DNA of 64,000 nt from Nocardia suismassiliense. GTDB taxonomy: Bacteria > Actinomycetota > Actinomycetes > Mycobacteriales > Mycobacteriaceae. Below, one piece after another: positions 9,762-19,772 of this stretch (position 1 is its first letter; each line of letters opens with the position of its first letter). The translations under genes and the position numbers were made by a program. Location: the NCBI RefSeq assembly GCF_900269665.1, contig NZ_LT985361.1, positions 5,907,807 through 5,971,806 on the forward strand, read 5' to 3'. The notes under the pieces are model-generated. The model did not search any database and was not told where the DNA came from. It saw only the letters and a program-made list of their open reading frames with translations.

Positions 9762-9992
9762 CAACTCCTCTTCGATACAGCGATATCTGTGGTTCGATTC
9801 GAGCCGCCGCGGTCGCGGGAAAGAGCCCGGTCCAGGGCCAGGACCTATTGCTACAGGCCCTCCTACAGGCGCCGGGGTTTGCGTGCCTATCCGCACTGTT
9901 ACGCATTGCAAATTGGTTGGGAGATCCTGGCCCAAATATGTGGTATAGCCAGCGCTCCCCGAGGAACCCCATAGAGTAACGGCGCCAGGTAC

Positions 9993-11399
9993 CTACGAAG
10001 TCGAAGCCGTTCTGAACTCTGGCCAAGGAGGCCGATGCAGCAGCGACTGGGTCAGCAGCCTTGGGCTCAGGAGTGCCCGGGGAGGCTTGGTCAGGTGCAG
10101 GACCTGGATGAGAGCGTCCTGTGCCCGCGCATCACGTGTTCCGGCTGCGAGGACACCATCAAGGTAGTCGGCGAGCAGAGATTGTAGGGAACTGCGGGGC
10201 AGCTCAGCGCAATTCTGATAACGAAGGTCAGCGGTTGTAGCCATCAGCCATGGCGTCCGGTATACGGCACCGAGCCGACGGTGGACGCGGTAAGCAAATC
10301 CCTGGCGGGTGAGCGTGTCTGTGGCGAGTTGTTTACTCAAGGCCCGTGCGCTGAGGGCTGCCACGGTTATGCCCTGCCCGTAAATGGGGTTCAACGTGCA
10401 CGCAGAATCACCGATCGCAATTACATTGGCGGGGAGTTTGGACGCGTGTTCGAAGTAGAGTCTTCGGTTGATTGTGGAGTTGCTGCACACCACGGCCGTA
10501 ATCGGTTCCGCGGCAGAGAGTACGTCTGCGAATTGGGGATTTGGCAGCGACTGCGCGAAGGCGAGAAAGGTATCGTCCGATGGTTTCGGACAATGGCTAC
10601 CGGCACCGTAGAGAGTAACGATCCAGTCGCCGTTTTCGGTGGGCGCGATCATGCCGCCACGTGGAAGGGTAGGGCTTGCCAGGAGATAGAACACCGTCCA
10701 CGGGGGTGCGGCAAGAGGGGGACGAAATCGCCGCGTCGCATAACGGAATCGAGCGTCCACCTCAACACGGGGGACGGGAGGGCAACCAATTGTGGCAAGC
10801 CATGTCGTGAGGCGCGAGCCGCGTCCGGTGGCGTCAACAACCATGTCCGTCGCGATTTCGCTATATGTGTTGGAGTCCAGATCACGAACTTGGACAGCCG
10901 TGACTTGTTCTACGGTGCCAGTCAGACCGAGCGCTTGGTGCCGGGTGAGGTGCCGGACGGTTGGGCGGGCGAGCACGCGTTCTCGCAGGACGGTTTCCAG
11001 GAGTGGGCGACTCGCTCCGACTAGCGGGATTCCCGCGTGGAAGCGGACTCCTTCACCAAAGATACTGGCGAGCAGAAGGTCACCACCCAGGTCGATGCGG
11101 CGGCCACCTCGGCGGCAGACCTCTGCGGCGAATCCGGGCACAAGCAGTTCCACGGCCTGGGTACCACGGCCGAGAAGGCCGTGCAGATGCGCGCCTTGGG
11201 GAACGCCTTTCCGCTGCACCGCGTCATGAGGTAACCGGTCGCGGTCTACGAGCAGCACTCGAACACCCCTGTCGGCGAGAACTTGTGCGGCCAGAAGGCC
11301 CGCGAAACCGGCGCCAAGGACGGTCACATGCGGTAATGCTGCCGACCGAGTGCTGAGAAGGAGTGGCATCGGGGCGTCTTTTCTGCCTGCCTCGGTCAT
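9993..11399 (-). CDS. FAD-dependent monooxygenase, polyether-epoxidase-like
   Basis: The start is the ATG at 11399, with AAGGAG six bases upstream. The product is 468 residues, the usual length for the group. It has an N-terminal GAGFAG dinucleotide-binding motif (about residue 30), the RKGVPQGAHLHGLL segment that in Lsd18/LasC/MonCI follows the first strand-helix unit, DATGRGS near 190, and GDSACTLNPIYGQGIT near 330. It ends in the helical C-terminal region. These enzymes epoxidise alkenes in polyketides, and relatives include squalene epoxidase-like enzymes. Its neighbours are its own broken paralogue and AveC-like genes. Epoxidation of the polyketide chain is the best inference; hydroxylation is the main alternative. 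Confidence 0.8.
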   Translation of the reverse strand: MTEAGRKDAPMPLLLSTRSAALPHVTVLGAGFAGLLAAQVLADRGVRVLLVDRDRLPHDAVQRKGVPQGAHLHGLLGRGTQAVELLVPGFAAEVCRRGGRRIDLGGDLLLASIFGEGVRFHAGIPLVGASRPLLETVLRERVLARPTVRHLTRHQALGLTGTVEQVTAVQVRDLDSNTYSEIATDMVVDATGRGSRLTTWLATIGCPPVPRVEVDARFRYATRRFRPPLAAPPWTVFYLLASPTLPRGGMIAPTENGDWIVTLYGAGSHCPKPSDDTFLAFAQSLPNPQFADVLSAAEPITAVVCSNSTINRRLYFEHASKLPANVIAIGDSACTLNPIYGQGITVAALSARALSKQLATDTLTRQGFAYRVHRRLGAVYRTPWLMATTADLRYQNCAELPRSSLQSLLADYLDGVLAAGTRDARAQDALIQVLHLTKPPRALLSPRLLTQSLLHRPPWPEFRTASTS

Positions 11400-12489
11400 C
11401 GCATCTCCTTCTCATCCTTGTATGGCGATTTGATGGACGACGTCGGCATTCTTGCGCTCGCAAGCCGGGGGCCCTCGATCGGGTTCTTCTTGGCATGGTT
11501 TTTGTGGCGCTACCGCAGTTGGTCATATGTGTTGCGAGATTTGCTGAAGTGGGACGGCCCCTGCTGGGCCGAGACCGAAAATGGGCATGTCCGTACTGCC
11601 ATTCGGGTGCATGCAGTAATGTGTTCGCCGAAGTAGTTCGGCCTGGTCATTTCTATTACGATCGAGGTCGTGGAGCGTATGCTGCGTATCCTGTTCGTCC
11701 TGCTCAAATGATGTGATCAACATGGCGTCACATATCCGTGGGATGAATTAAGAAATCGACGATGGTGGCGTGCCGGGTGAATTCTTGGAAACTTGGCGAC
11801 CTCGTCTTTCAGTCTAATCGACCCGTCGGCCAGCTTTGCAACGAGCGTGGGACGTCCATTTTGCGAGAAGCTGGGTCCCGATAAACGGAGGACTCCGCGT
11901 GCCCACTGATAGACCGTTCCAGCACACAAAATTATTTGGGCTCCCGGCCCGAATGCGTGGTATACGCGCGGTGCGACCCGCCAACTAGATGAGTCCTACG
12001 TCGAGTCGCCCGAACGAGCGGTTCCGTATTGGATCCAAGAAACGCGAGGAAACGATATCCAATAATAATTGAAGTCGGTGCCGCGGTGATGCATCATCCT
12101 TACATCACTGCGGCACTCAACGACGCTCCGGTAGGGGCGTAGCACTGGCGCAGTATGCGGCATGAACAGCACCTTCAGAGCCTGGGCCCGGCACCGTCGA
12201 CTGGCCTGTGCAGCACCGATTGTCGAGGTGTTCAACATGCCGCGTACACCACCAGCACTCGCTACCCCGGCCATGCTTGCGCGCACCGGCCGGCCACCGT
12301 CGCTACAGCCGATACCCGCCGAACCACCGGGAGCCGGTGGCCCGGCAGGCGAGGCCGAAGGGCTTCACCGACCCCCACTCGCACACGTTCTCCAGCACCG
12401 GTTTCTGGAAGCGGAGGCCCAGCAATGAGTACGAGTGCGATTTCGGGCACTGTCCGCACCTCGTAGCGTCACCTCCCAGGCAGGACGTC
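11400..12489. other. Long intergenic region between divergent operons
   Basis: This 1.09-kb gap separates the minus-strand FAD/AveC genes from the plus-strand AveC/synthase genes and should hold both promoters. The part from 11,630 to 12,110 is clearly less GC-rich than its surroundings. A possible 88-residue Pro-rich ORF (12162-12428) and a 13-codon ORF overlapping its end (12425-12466) precede the AveC-like start. Neither has a recognisable product, and both are more likely leader sequence than genes. Confidence 0.4.
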
Positions 12490-13506
12490 ATGATCAGCAA
12501 CCCGAATCCCCCCGACCTGACCGGTCGTGCGGCCGTCACAAAACCCTCAACCGCTCGACGGTGGACAACTCCGCTGGCGTTGTGGGCCGGCTTCGGCACG
12601 ATCTTCGTCGTGTTGCAGAGCATCGTGTGGATCCGGGTGCTCGTCGGTGGTCTCCATCGTGTGAACTACCCCGCCGATGAGCATCAGATCTCGCCCGTTC
12701 GCGAATTCCTGCTCCGCACAGGCGAAGTCAGTGTCGGCATCCTTGTGGTCGTGATGATTGTGTTCATCGGGCGCAGCGCGTGGAAGAAGCGGGAAGTCAG
12801 CTTCGACATGGCGATCTTCCTCGGCTGGATTCTGGCGATCTGGCTCGGACCGTTCTACAACTACAAACATTCGGTCAACGGAACCTTCAACACCCATGCG
12901 ATCGCTGTCCCGAACTGGGGACCCTACATCCCGGGCTGGGACCCACCGCAGAGCGGAATGCTGGTAGAGGCGGTATTCGCGGGAGCGATGCTGGCGTACC
13001 CCGCGATGATCCTGTGGTATTGGACGCAACGGTGGACGACGATGCCGATCCTGCTCCGGAACCGCCACTGGGGGCGGCTCAAAGTGCTTGCAGTGCTCGC
13101 GATTTCGGGAACGCTGGTGGAGCTCTTCTACGAACTGGTCATCGTCTACGTCCTCACCTTCTACTACTTCCCGACCCAGCGGGCAGGCGCCTCGCTCTTC
13201 GGCGGCCACTGGTACCAACTGCCCTACGCCGTTCTGATACCCGATGGTCTGCTGCTCTCGACTCCGATGACCTACATGTTCTACCGCGCCGTCACGCAAA
13301 ATCGCGAGATCCATCTGTTCCGGGGCAGTGCGAGTTTCGCTCCGATTCCCCGTACTTGCCTACGCATACTCGCCGGCGCCGGCCTGATGAACTTCGCGTG
13401 GGGCACATGCATACTCGCGATCAACCTCGCCGCGCTCATCTTCGGCACAGCGCCGGCCCCCTCCGACACCCCCGACTTCCCCCCGTTCGGACCCGGCGAC
13501 CTGTAA
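12490..13506 (+). CDS. AveC-like (spirocyclase family) membrane protein 2
   Basis: The ATG at 12490 follows a GCAGGA site; earlier in-frame codons lie in low-quality leader sequence. The 338-residue product has six or seven hydrophobic segments, including LALWAGFGTIFVVLQSIVW at the N-terminus. It shows the same family landmarks as the copy at 7268-8260: HQISPVRE, FDMAIFLGWI, and SLFGGHWYQLPY near residue 235. The two copies are clearly homologous but well diverged, so they may act on different substrates or steps. The following synthase starts 79 bases downstream on the same strand, supporting an operon. Confidence 0.78.
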   Translation: MISNPNPPDLTGRAAVTKPSTARRWTTPLALWAGFGTIFVVLQSIVWIRVLVGGLHRVNYPADEHQISPVREFLLRTGEVSVGILVVVMIVFIGRSAWKKREVSFDMAIFLGWILAIWLGPFYNYKHSVNGTFNTHAIAVPNWGPYIPGWDPPQSGMLVEAVFAGAMLAYPAMILWYWTQRWTTMPILLRNRHWGRLKVLAVLAISGTLVELFYELVIVYVLTFYYFPTQRAGASLFGGHWYQLPYAVLIPDGLLLSTPMTYMFYRAVTQNREIHLFRGSASFAPIPRTCLRILAGAGLMNFAWGTCILAINLAALIFGTAPAPSDTPDFPPFGPGDL

Positions 13507-13585
13507 CCCCCGCCATGGCAGAACCAACGGTTGCACGCGTTTCTGGCTACTCATCTGTTTCCCAGGTCTCTGGATAGGAATTCTC

Positions 13586-16500
13586 ATGTCCTCTTCTGCT
13601 GTCGCGATTATCGGTGTGGGCTGTCGGTTCCCAGGAGGAGCGGACTCGCCTGCGGCATTGTGGCAAGTGTTGCTGGACAAGACGGACACGGTTGGTTCGG
13701 TGCCGAATGACCGGTGGGACGCCGAGGCGTTGAAGTCTTATCAGCATCCCGACGACGCCGACCGGTTCGCCCGTGGCTGCTTCATCCATGGGGACATCTG
13801 GGCGTGGGAGCCAGGAGCATTGTCGGCGTCGCCGAAGGAAGCGGTGGTGGTCGATCCGCAGCATCGCCTCGCGGTCGAAGTGTCCTGGGAGGCGATCGAG
13901 CACGCCGGCATCGCGCCGACTCGGCTACGTGGCACGCGGACCGGGGTGTACCTGGGCATGTACGCGGTCGATGCGTTGATGAGTTCGCAACGGCCGCTGC
14001 GGGATTGGATCGACGGACTCGATATCTTCGGCAGCCACCCCGGCAACGCTCCGGGACGCATCGCGTTCACCCTGGACCTGCGCGGGCCGGTGATGGCGAT
14101 CGAGACGCTGTGTTCATCCGGTTTGGTCGCGGTGCACACGGCCGCTCAGGCATTGGTCAACGGTGAGTGCGATACCGCGTTGGCGGGCGGGGTCATGTTG
14201 ATGGTCTCCCCGGAGACGTTGCATTACGAGGCGCAGTGGCTGATGTCCAAACGCGGCGGGTGTTTTGCTTTCGATGAGCGCGCCGACGGATATGTGCGGG
14301 GTGAGGGTTGTGGGATGTTGTTGCTCAAGCGGCTCGATGATGCTCGCCGCGACGGGGATCGGGTGCTCGCGGTGATCCGTGGTTCAGCGGTCACCTGTGA
14401 TGGGCAGTCCGAACGGCTGACCGCTCCGTCGTCGCAGATGCAGCAGGAGGCATTTCGGCTGGCGTTGACCCGAGCCGAGGTGGATGCCGCCAACGTCGGA
14501 CTGGTCGAAGCGCACGGTCCGGGTACACCGACCGGCGATCCGATCGAGTACACATCGATCAACCGTGTCTACGGCCGGGGACTGGGTCGCTGTGCGTTGG
14601 GTTCGGTGAAAACCAATCTCGGGCATTCGGAGCCGGTCTCGGGAATCGCGGGACTGCTCAAGGCGACATTGAGCGTGTACCACGGCGTAATACCGGCGAA
14701 CCTGCACTTTCGCCGCTGGAATCCAGCTATTCCAGTCGATCCGGAATCGCGGTTGTTCGTGCCCACCGAGACGACCGCGTGGCCGGTCGACGGTGGTCCT
14801 CGGCTGGCAGCGGTCTGCAGCACCGGGCTTGCGGGCACTAACGCACATGTCATCATCGAACAGGCACCGACCTGTGCGCCGGCGCAAGAAGACACGAGTG
14901 AACGTCGATTGTTCGTGCTGTCCTGTGCCTCCGCGCCCGCGCTGCCTGCCGCGGCACAGCGGCTGGCCGACCGGCTCGATATCTCGCCGCCCGCCACGCG
15001 CGATCTCGCCCATACCCTCGCGGTTCGGCGCGCGCATTCGGTGAAGCGACTGGCGATTTCGGCGTCCGACGTAGGTGAACTCAGTACGCGATTGCGCAGA
15101 TTCGCTGGCGGTGATCTCAGCGCGGCTGTGGTCGGCCACCCGATCCTGCCGCCCGAGCATCGCGGGCCGGTGTTCGTGTTCACCGGTCAGGGATCGCAGT
15201 CTCCGGGCATGTGTCAGGGCTTGCTCGATGTCGATCCGGCGTTCACCGCGGTCATCGACGACATCGAACCGCTGATGGCGGCCGAGGCAGGTTTCTCGGT
15301 CCGGCAGATGCTCACCGAACCCCATCGCCTCGTCGGTGACCACAGAATCCAGCCGATCCTGCTCGCCGTGCAGTTGGGACTCGTCGCGATGTGGCGGTCC
15401 TGGGGCATCGAGCCCGCAGCGGTAATCGGACTGTCCCTCGGTGAGATCACGGCCGCGGTGGTGACCGGTGGGCTGAGCTTGGCCAACGGCGTGACAGTGA
15501 GCTGCCGTCGCTCCCGGCTGGCGCTCGACGTCCAAGGCGGCGCCATGGCCTCGGTGCTGCTGGGCGCCGAGCAAGTCGCCGCCGACATCGCCGCGGCAGG
15601 CACCGACCGCGTCTGCCTCGCGGTGCTCACCGCACCCGGCACGACGGTGATCTCCGGCGACCGGGACCAAGTGGAAAACCTCGTCGCCGCGTGGCAGGCC
15701 CGCGAGATCAGCGCCGAAGTGATCCGAGTCGACTACGCCTCACACTCCCATCACGTCGACCCGATCCTCGATCCGATCCGGGACCAGACCCGCGACCTCG
15801 CCCCGACCGCCCGCACTATCGCGTTCTACGGCACCGCATACCTCGATCCCCGCGAACCGGTGCCGCTCGACGGCGACTACTGGGCAACCAACTTGCGCAA
15901 TCCGGTGCGGTTCACCGCAGCCTGCGCCGCGGCACTGGAAGACGACTACCGCGTGTTCATCGAGTGCTCCCCACACCCGCTGGCCGTGCGCGCCGTCGGC
16001 CAGATCGCGGCTGACGCCGGTATCACCGACGTCCTCACCCTGGGCAGCCTGCGCCGCGGCATCGACGACACCGAAGCCTTCCTGTCCCACGTCGCGGCCG
16101 CGCACTGCGCGGGGATCGAACTCGACTGGGCCGCACACTGTCCCGGCGAACTGGTCGACGTCCCCACCTTCACCTGGCAGCGCACCCACCACCGGCCCGA
16201 ACCGGCCTATGAACTCGTCGCCCCCGGCCTGATCGGCGCCCGCCAGCACAGCCTGCTGGGCGGCCACATCCAGGACCCCGACCATCCCGGACGCCACCTG
16301 TGGCAGACACCGATCAGTCCGGACCGCGTTCCGTGGCTCGGCGACCACCGGGTGACCGGCACGCCGGTCATGGCGGGCGCCGGACTCTGCGAGATGATGC
16401 TGGCCGCGGCATCGGAAATGCTTGCCGCCGACCATGTCTCGATCTTCGATGTCAGTCTCGACGTACCGCTGTTGCTGGTGCCGGAACCGATGGTCACCGT

Positions 16501-18832
16501 CCGTGGACTATGCGAACCCGACGGCACCGTCACCGTCACCGTGCTCACCGGATCTGTGGGCAACTCGGTGGTCCACGCACGGGCCAGGGCCGGTACCTGT
16601 AGTGCCGACGTCGAGAAGCTGGACCCAGATCTTCTCGATCCGCACGGCTGGGACGACGATCAGCCCGCTAGCTTTTACACCTACCTGCGGGAGCACCACC
16701 AGGTCGAGCACGGTCCCTCCTTCACCGGCCTGGAACGCATCCGGCTACGCCCCGGCCAGGACGAGGGTGTCATCACACTGCGTATCCCCGACATAGCTCG
16801 CGTGTCGAGCTGGATGATGCGCATTCACCCGGTCTTGCTCGATTGCGCCGTGCAGAGCGCCGCAGCCGTGTGGCGCGGCCGCCATGCGCTGGAATCGGGT
16901 CCGGTGGTCGTGGCAGGCTTCGGTGCCGTCGAGATATTCGGACCCACCAATCAAGCCCGCGTCGCGCACGCGGTCCTGCACAACGCCGATGAACGTAGCT
17001 GCACCGCCGACATATTGCTGGCTACCGCAGATGGTCGCGGACTTGCCAGAATCACCGGCCTGCGACTGGCCAACATCACCCCACCCCACGAGCGGTTCGG
17101 CAACAGGCTCTCCCACCTCGCCCTCGATCGCGCCGAAGTGCCCGCGGCGATTCGCGCTTCGACCGGACGGTGGGTCGTGCTGGCCGAAAAAGGCGACAGC
17201 TGGACACCTCGACTGGTCCGTGCGCTGGCCGACCACGGCGTCGAGGTCGAGCTGCGCACCGTCGCGCTCGGCGATCCGATCACCCCGGAATTGTTCACTC
17301 CCAACGGAAAACCGGCGCCCGAGACAGTGCTGATGACCGTCGGCCCCGGCATGGATAACGACCCGCCGCAGGCCACCCGAGCCCGCGTGCAGCGGCTGTG
17401 TCTGGCGCTGCGTGCGCTCTCGGCGCTGCCGACACCACCTCGAACGTGGGTCGCCGCGATGACCGGTGCGATACCGTCGCTGCGCACCGCCGGCCTGCGC
17501 GGGGTATTACGAAGCGCCGCATACGAATACCCGGATCTGGCCGCCAGCATCGCCACCATCGACAGCCCCACAGCGATCCCGCAGCTGGTCACCGAACTCC
17601 TCGCGACCGAAGACACGCTGCGGGAAGTCACGTGGCAAGGCACAGACCGCTACCTGCTCCGCTTACACACCACACCCCCCGACGGCGCGTTGGACGCTGA
17701 GGCGGAACCATGTGTGGTACACCCCGACGGCGCCTACCTCGTCACCGGCGGTCTCGGCGGTCTCGGTCTGCTGACCGTCGGCTGGCTCGCGGCCCGGGGC
17801 GCAGGCCATGTCATAGCCATCGGCCGCTCCGCACCCACCGACCAAGCCCGAACCTACCTCGATCGGGCGAGCACCAACGGGACCACCGTCACCGTGGTGA
17901 CCGGCGACATCGCCGACCCCGCGACCGCGGCGCAGGCGGTCGCGACCACGACCGACTCCGGTCATCCGCTGCGCGGAATCATCCACTGCGCCGCCGTGGT
18001 ACAGGACGCCACTCTCGACACTCTCGACAGCGATCTGATCGACCGCGTGTGGCGCGGCAAGGCCGAAGGCGCATGGCAACTGCACCACGCCAGTGCCGCC
18101 GAGCCGCTCGACTTCTTCGCCTGCTTCTCCTCACTGGCCGCCCAGCTCGGATCCCCCGGCCAAGCGGCCTACGCCGCCGCCAACGCCTTCCTCGACGACT
18201 TCGTCACCTGGCGTATCGCGCAGGGTTTGCCCGCCACCGCCATCCACTGGGGCGCCTGGGCCCAAGCAGGTGCCGGACAAGCCATGTCCGATCGAGGCTT
18301 CATCATGATCACACCCGAGGACGGACTCGACGCCCTCGACCGGATCCTCGCCACAGAATGCACCCAGATCGCCTACTCCCCCATCGATCTCGACCGCTGG
18401 CTCGCCCCCTACCCCAGAGCCGCCGCCTCAGCACTATTCGCTGGAGTACGCGGCGCCAACGGCAACGGCAACCGTACGAACGAATCACCATGGGCCACAC
18501 GACTTCTCGACGCCACCAACGACCGGCAACGGCACGCACTGCTGCACGAGCACATCATCGCGATCATCCAAGCCCTGCTCGGCAACACCGCCGCTCACAT
18601 CACGCCCACCACATCGTTGGTGATGCTCGGCATGGACTCCCTCGTCGCCACGCAATTGCGGCAACGGCTACAACGCAGCCTCGCCGTCACCATCGACACC
18701 GCAGTGCTGTGGACCACACCCACTGCGGCCGGACTGACCGACTGGATCCTGCATCGCATGGGACTGAAACCGGAAGACGGCTCAGCCACAACCAATTCCC
18801 CGTCCACGGCACCACAACAGGTAAACGCATGA
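13586..18832 (+). CDS. Type I polyketide synthase module, KS-AT-DH-KR-ACP
   Basis: A 1748-residue reducing module. The KS (1 to ~425) has Cys in ETLCSSG (about 175), EAHGPGT and NLGHSE; the usual DTAC-S-S-S and HGTGT are altered but the Cys-His-His triad remains. The AT has Ser in GLSLGE (about 616), where the normal GHSxGE His is Leu, and YASH near 717, a methylmalonyl-CoA signature. The DH has His in DHRVTGTPVMA (about 920; the final Pro of HxxxGxxxxP is Ala) and Asp in HPVLLDC (about 1086). The KR has TGGLGGLG (about 1386) and YAAAN (about 1527); VVQD in the LDD position suggests a B-type ketoreductase. The ACP has LGMDSL, with Ser near 1684. There is no ER or thioesterase, so release must occur elsewhere. 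The stop overlaps the start of a broken TetR gene. Confidence 0.93.
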   Translation: MSSSAVAIIGVGCRFPGGADSPAALWQVLLDKTDTVGSVPNDRWDAEALKSYQHPDDADRFARGCFIHGDIWAWEPGALSASPKEAVVVDPQHRLAVEVSWEAIEHAGIAPTRLRGTRTGVYLGMYAVDALMSSQRPLRDWIDGLDIFGSHPGNAPGRIAFTLDLRGPVMAIETLCSSGLVAVHTAAQALVNGECDTALAGGVMLMVSPETLHYEAQWLMSKRGGCFAFDERADGYVRGEGCGMLLLKRLDDARRDGDRVLAVIRGSAVTCDGQSERLTAPSSQMQQEAFRLALTRAEVDAANVGLVEAHGPGTPTGDPIEYTSINRVYGRGLGRCALGSVKTNLGHSEPVSGIAGLLKATLSVYHGVIPANLHFRRWNPAIPVDPESRLFVPTETTAWPVDGGPRLAAVCSTGLAGTNAHVIIEQAPTCAPAQEDTSERRLFVLSCASAPALPAAAQRLADRLDISPPATRDLAHTLAVRRAHSVKRLAISASDVGELSTRLRRFAGGDLSAAVVGHPILPPEHRGPVFVFTGQGSQSPGMCQGLLDVDPAFTAVIDDIEPLMAAEAGFSVRQMLTEPHRLVGDHRIQPILLAVQLGLVAMWRSWGIEPAAVIGLSLGEITAAVVTGGLSLANGVTVSCRRSRLALDVQGGAMASVLLGAEQVAADIAAAGTDRVCLAVLTAPGTTVISGDRDQVENLVAAWQAREISAEVIRVDYASHSHHVDPILDPIRDQTRDLAPTARTIAFYGTAYLDPREPVPLDGDYWATNLRNPVRFTAACAAALEDDYRVFIECSPHPLAVRAVGQIAADAGITDVLTLGSLRRGIDDTEAFLSHVAAAHCAGIELDWAAHCPGELVDVPTFTWQRTHHRPEPAYELVAPGLIGARQHSLLGGHIQDPDHPGRHLWQTPISPDRVPWLGDHRVTGTPVMAGAGLCEMMLAAASEMLAADHVSIFDVSLDVPLLLVPEPMVTVRGLCEPDGTVTVTVLTGSVGNSVVHARARAGTCSADVEKLDPDLLDPHGWDDDQPASFYTYLREHHQVEHGPSFTGLERIRLRPGQDEGVITLRIPDIARVSSWMMRIHPVLLDCAVQSAAAVWRGRHALESGPVVVAGFGAVEIFGPTNQARVAHAVLHNADERSCTADILLATADGRGLARITGLRLANITPPHERFGNRLSHLALDRAEVPAAIRASTGRWVVLAEKGDSWTPRLVRALADHGVEVELRTVALGDPITPELFTPNGKPAPETVLMTVGPGMDNDPPQATRARVQRLCLALRALSALPTPPRTWVAAMTGAIPSLRTAGLRGVLRSAAYEYPDLAASIATIDSPTAIPQLVTELLATEDTLREVTWQGTDRYLLRLHTTPPDGALDAEAEPCVVHPDGAYLVTGGLGGLGLLTVGWLAARGAGHVIAIGRSAPTDQARTYLDRASTNGTTVTVVTGDIADPATAAQAVATTTDSGHPLRGIIHCAAVVQDATLDTLDSDLIDRVWRGKAEGAWQLHHASAAEPLDFFACFSSLAAQLGSPGQAAYAAANAFLDDFVTWRIAQGLPATAIHWGAWAQAGAGQAMSDRGFIMITPEDGLDALDRILATECTQIAYSPIDLDRWLAPYPRAAASALFAGVRGANGNGNRTNESPWATRLLDATNDRQRHALLHEHIIAIIQALLGNTAAHITPTTSLVMLGMDSLVATQLRQRLQRSLAVTIDTAVLWTTPTAAGLTDWILHRMGLKPEDGSATTNSPSTAPQQVNA

Positions 18833-18949
18833 ACGGCGCGGCGCGAACCACGGCATCCGAACCGCGACAAGTTGATGATTGCCGCTGGTGAGGTCGTGGC
18901 CGCCGAGGGAAGCCGTGCGGTGACGGTTCGAAAGGTCCATAACGGGTGA
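18829..18949 (+). pseudogene. TetR-family regulator, N-terminal remnant
   Basis: An ATG overlaps the synthase stop (ATGA), so this was once the next gene of the operon. After about 13 codons the frame shifts by one near 18865. It then reads KLMIAAGEVVAAEGSRAVTVRKV, the first helix and turn entry of a TetR DNA-binding domain, and ends at TGA (18947-18949) after about 40 codons. The rest of the DNA-binding domain and the ligand domain are missing. The segment 18950-19192 that follows holds no recognisable gene. Confidence 0.6.
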
Positions 18950-19192
18950 TCCTCGGCGACAAGGGCGCGTTCGACGAGGTTCCTTGCTCATGGTCGCGGT
19001 AGGCCGAGGCGAACGTCCCACCGTTCGTCACCGTCAGTGCGGCATCGGGTATGTCACCGGTCGTAACCCGGACCTCGTCCGAGGCCGGATGATCCGAGAA
19101 CAGAAGGCGCCCTATCCTCCCTGATTCGGCCGTTGATGGAGGCAGCGAGCCAGGCGACGACGTAGGCGACTTCGATGTCCCGCTGCGGCGAA

Positions 19193-19772
19193 TCAACTCC
19201 GGACGGCGCCTTGAAGGTGGGCGACCAACAGCAGATCGAGTTGGTTTCCACAGTTGCGCAACGGTTGTAGCGAGTGGGTGGCGCGGGCGAGCAGGACCGC
19301 TCCCTCGATCGCGGTGACCACGAACGTCGCCAATGGGCGCGCAGTGTCCGCGGCCAGGCCTGCGGACTCGAAAACCGTTGTGTAAGCCTGGGTCCAGCTG
19401 CCGAATGCCGCATCGGCGGCGGCGCGAATCGCCGGGGGTCGTCCCATCAACGGTAGCGGCCGCGATCGGGCAGCCGAGCCGGAAATCATGCTCGGACAAC
19501 CGCTTTTCCCATCGTCTCACTGCCATCGCAACGATGTCACGCGGGTCGCTGCACTCGGCTGCCTCGACAATCGAGCCCAGGATACGTTCGCCGGCGACCC
19601 GAGTCGCCACTGCCACGAGCTCATCCTTACCCCCGGGAAAATGCAGGTAGAGCGATTGCCGCGCGGCCGAGCTCTGATCGAGCAAATCACTGACCCCGGT
19701 GCCTTGGACACCACGCTCCTGCATGAGTCGGATAGCGCCGTCGATCAGTCGCTCACGTGGCCCTGGTCTCAT
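19193..19772 (-). pseudogene. TetR-family regulator, single frameshift in a G-run
   Basis: From the ATG at 19772 the product begins MRPGPRERLIDGAIRLMQERG and continues with the TetR helix-turn-helix (SLYLHFPGGKDEL), as in the LmrA/YxaF-like group. At the run of five G at 19434-19438 the frame moves. The ligand-domain sequence (AADAAFGSWTQAYTTVF ... PLATFVVTAIEGAVLLARA) continues in the second frame to 19193. Removing one base of the run gives a continuous protein of about 190 residues. A homopolymer sequencing error is therefore as likely as real inactivation. It is divergent from nothing and overlaps the tail of the broken hydrolase, which may have been its target. Confidence 0.7.

Noticed and set aside
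18950..19192. Minus-strand text resembling a histidine-kinase ATPase end (DAALTVTNGG)
   Set aside because: Too short, in the frame continuing from the broken TetR gene, and without N or G box motifs that could confirm it.
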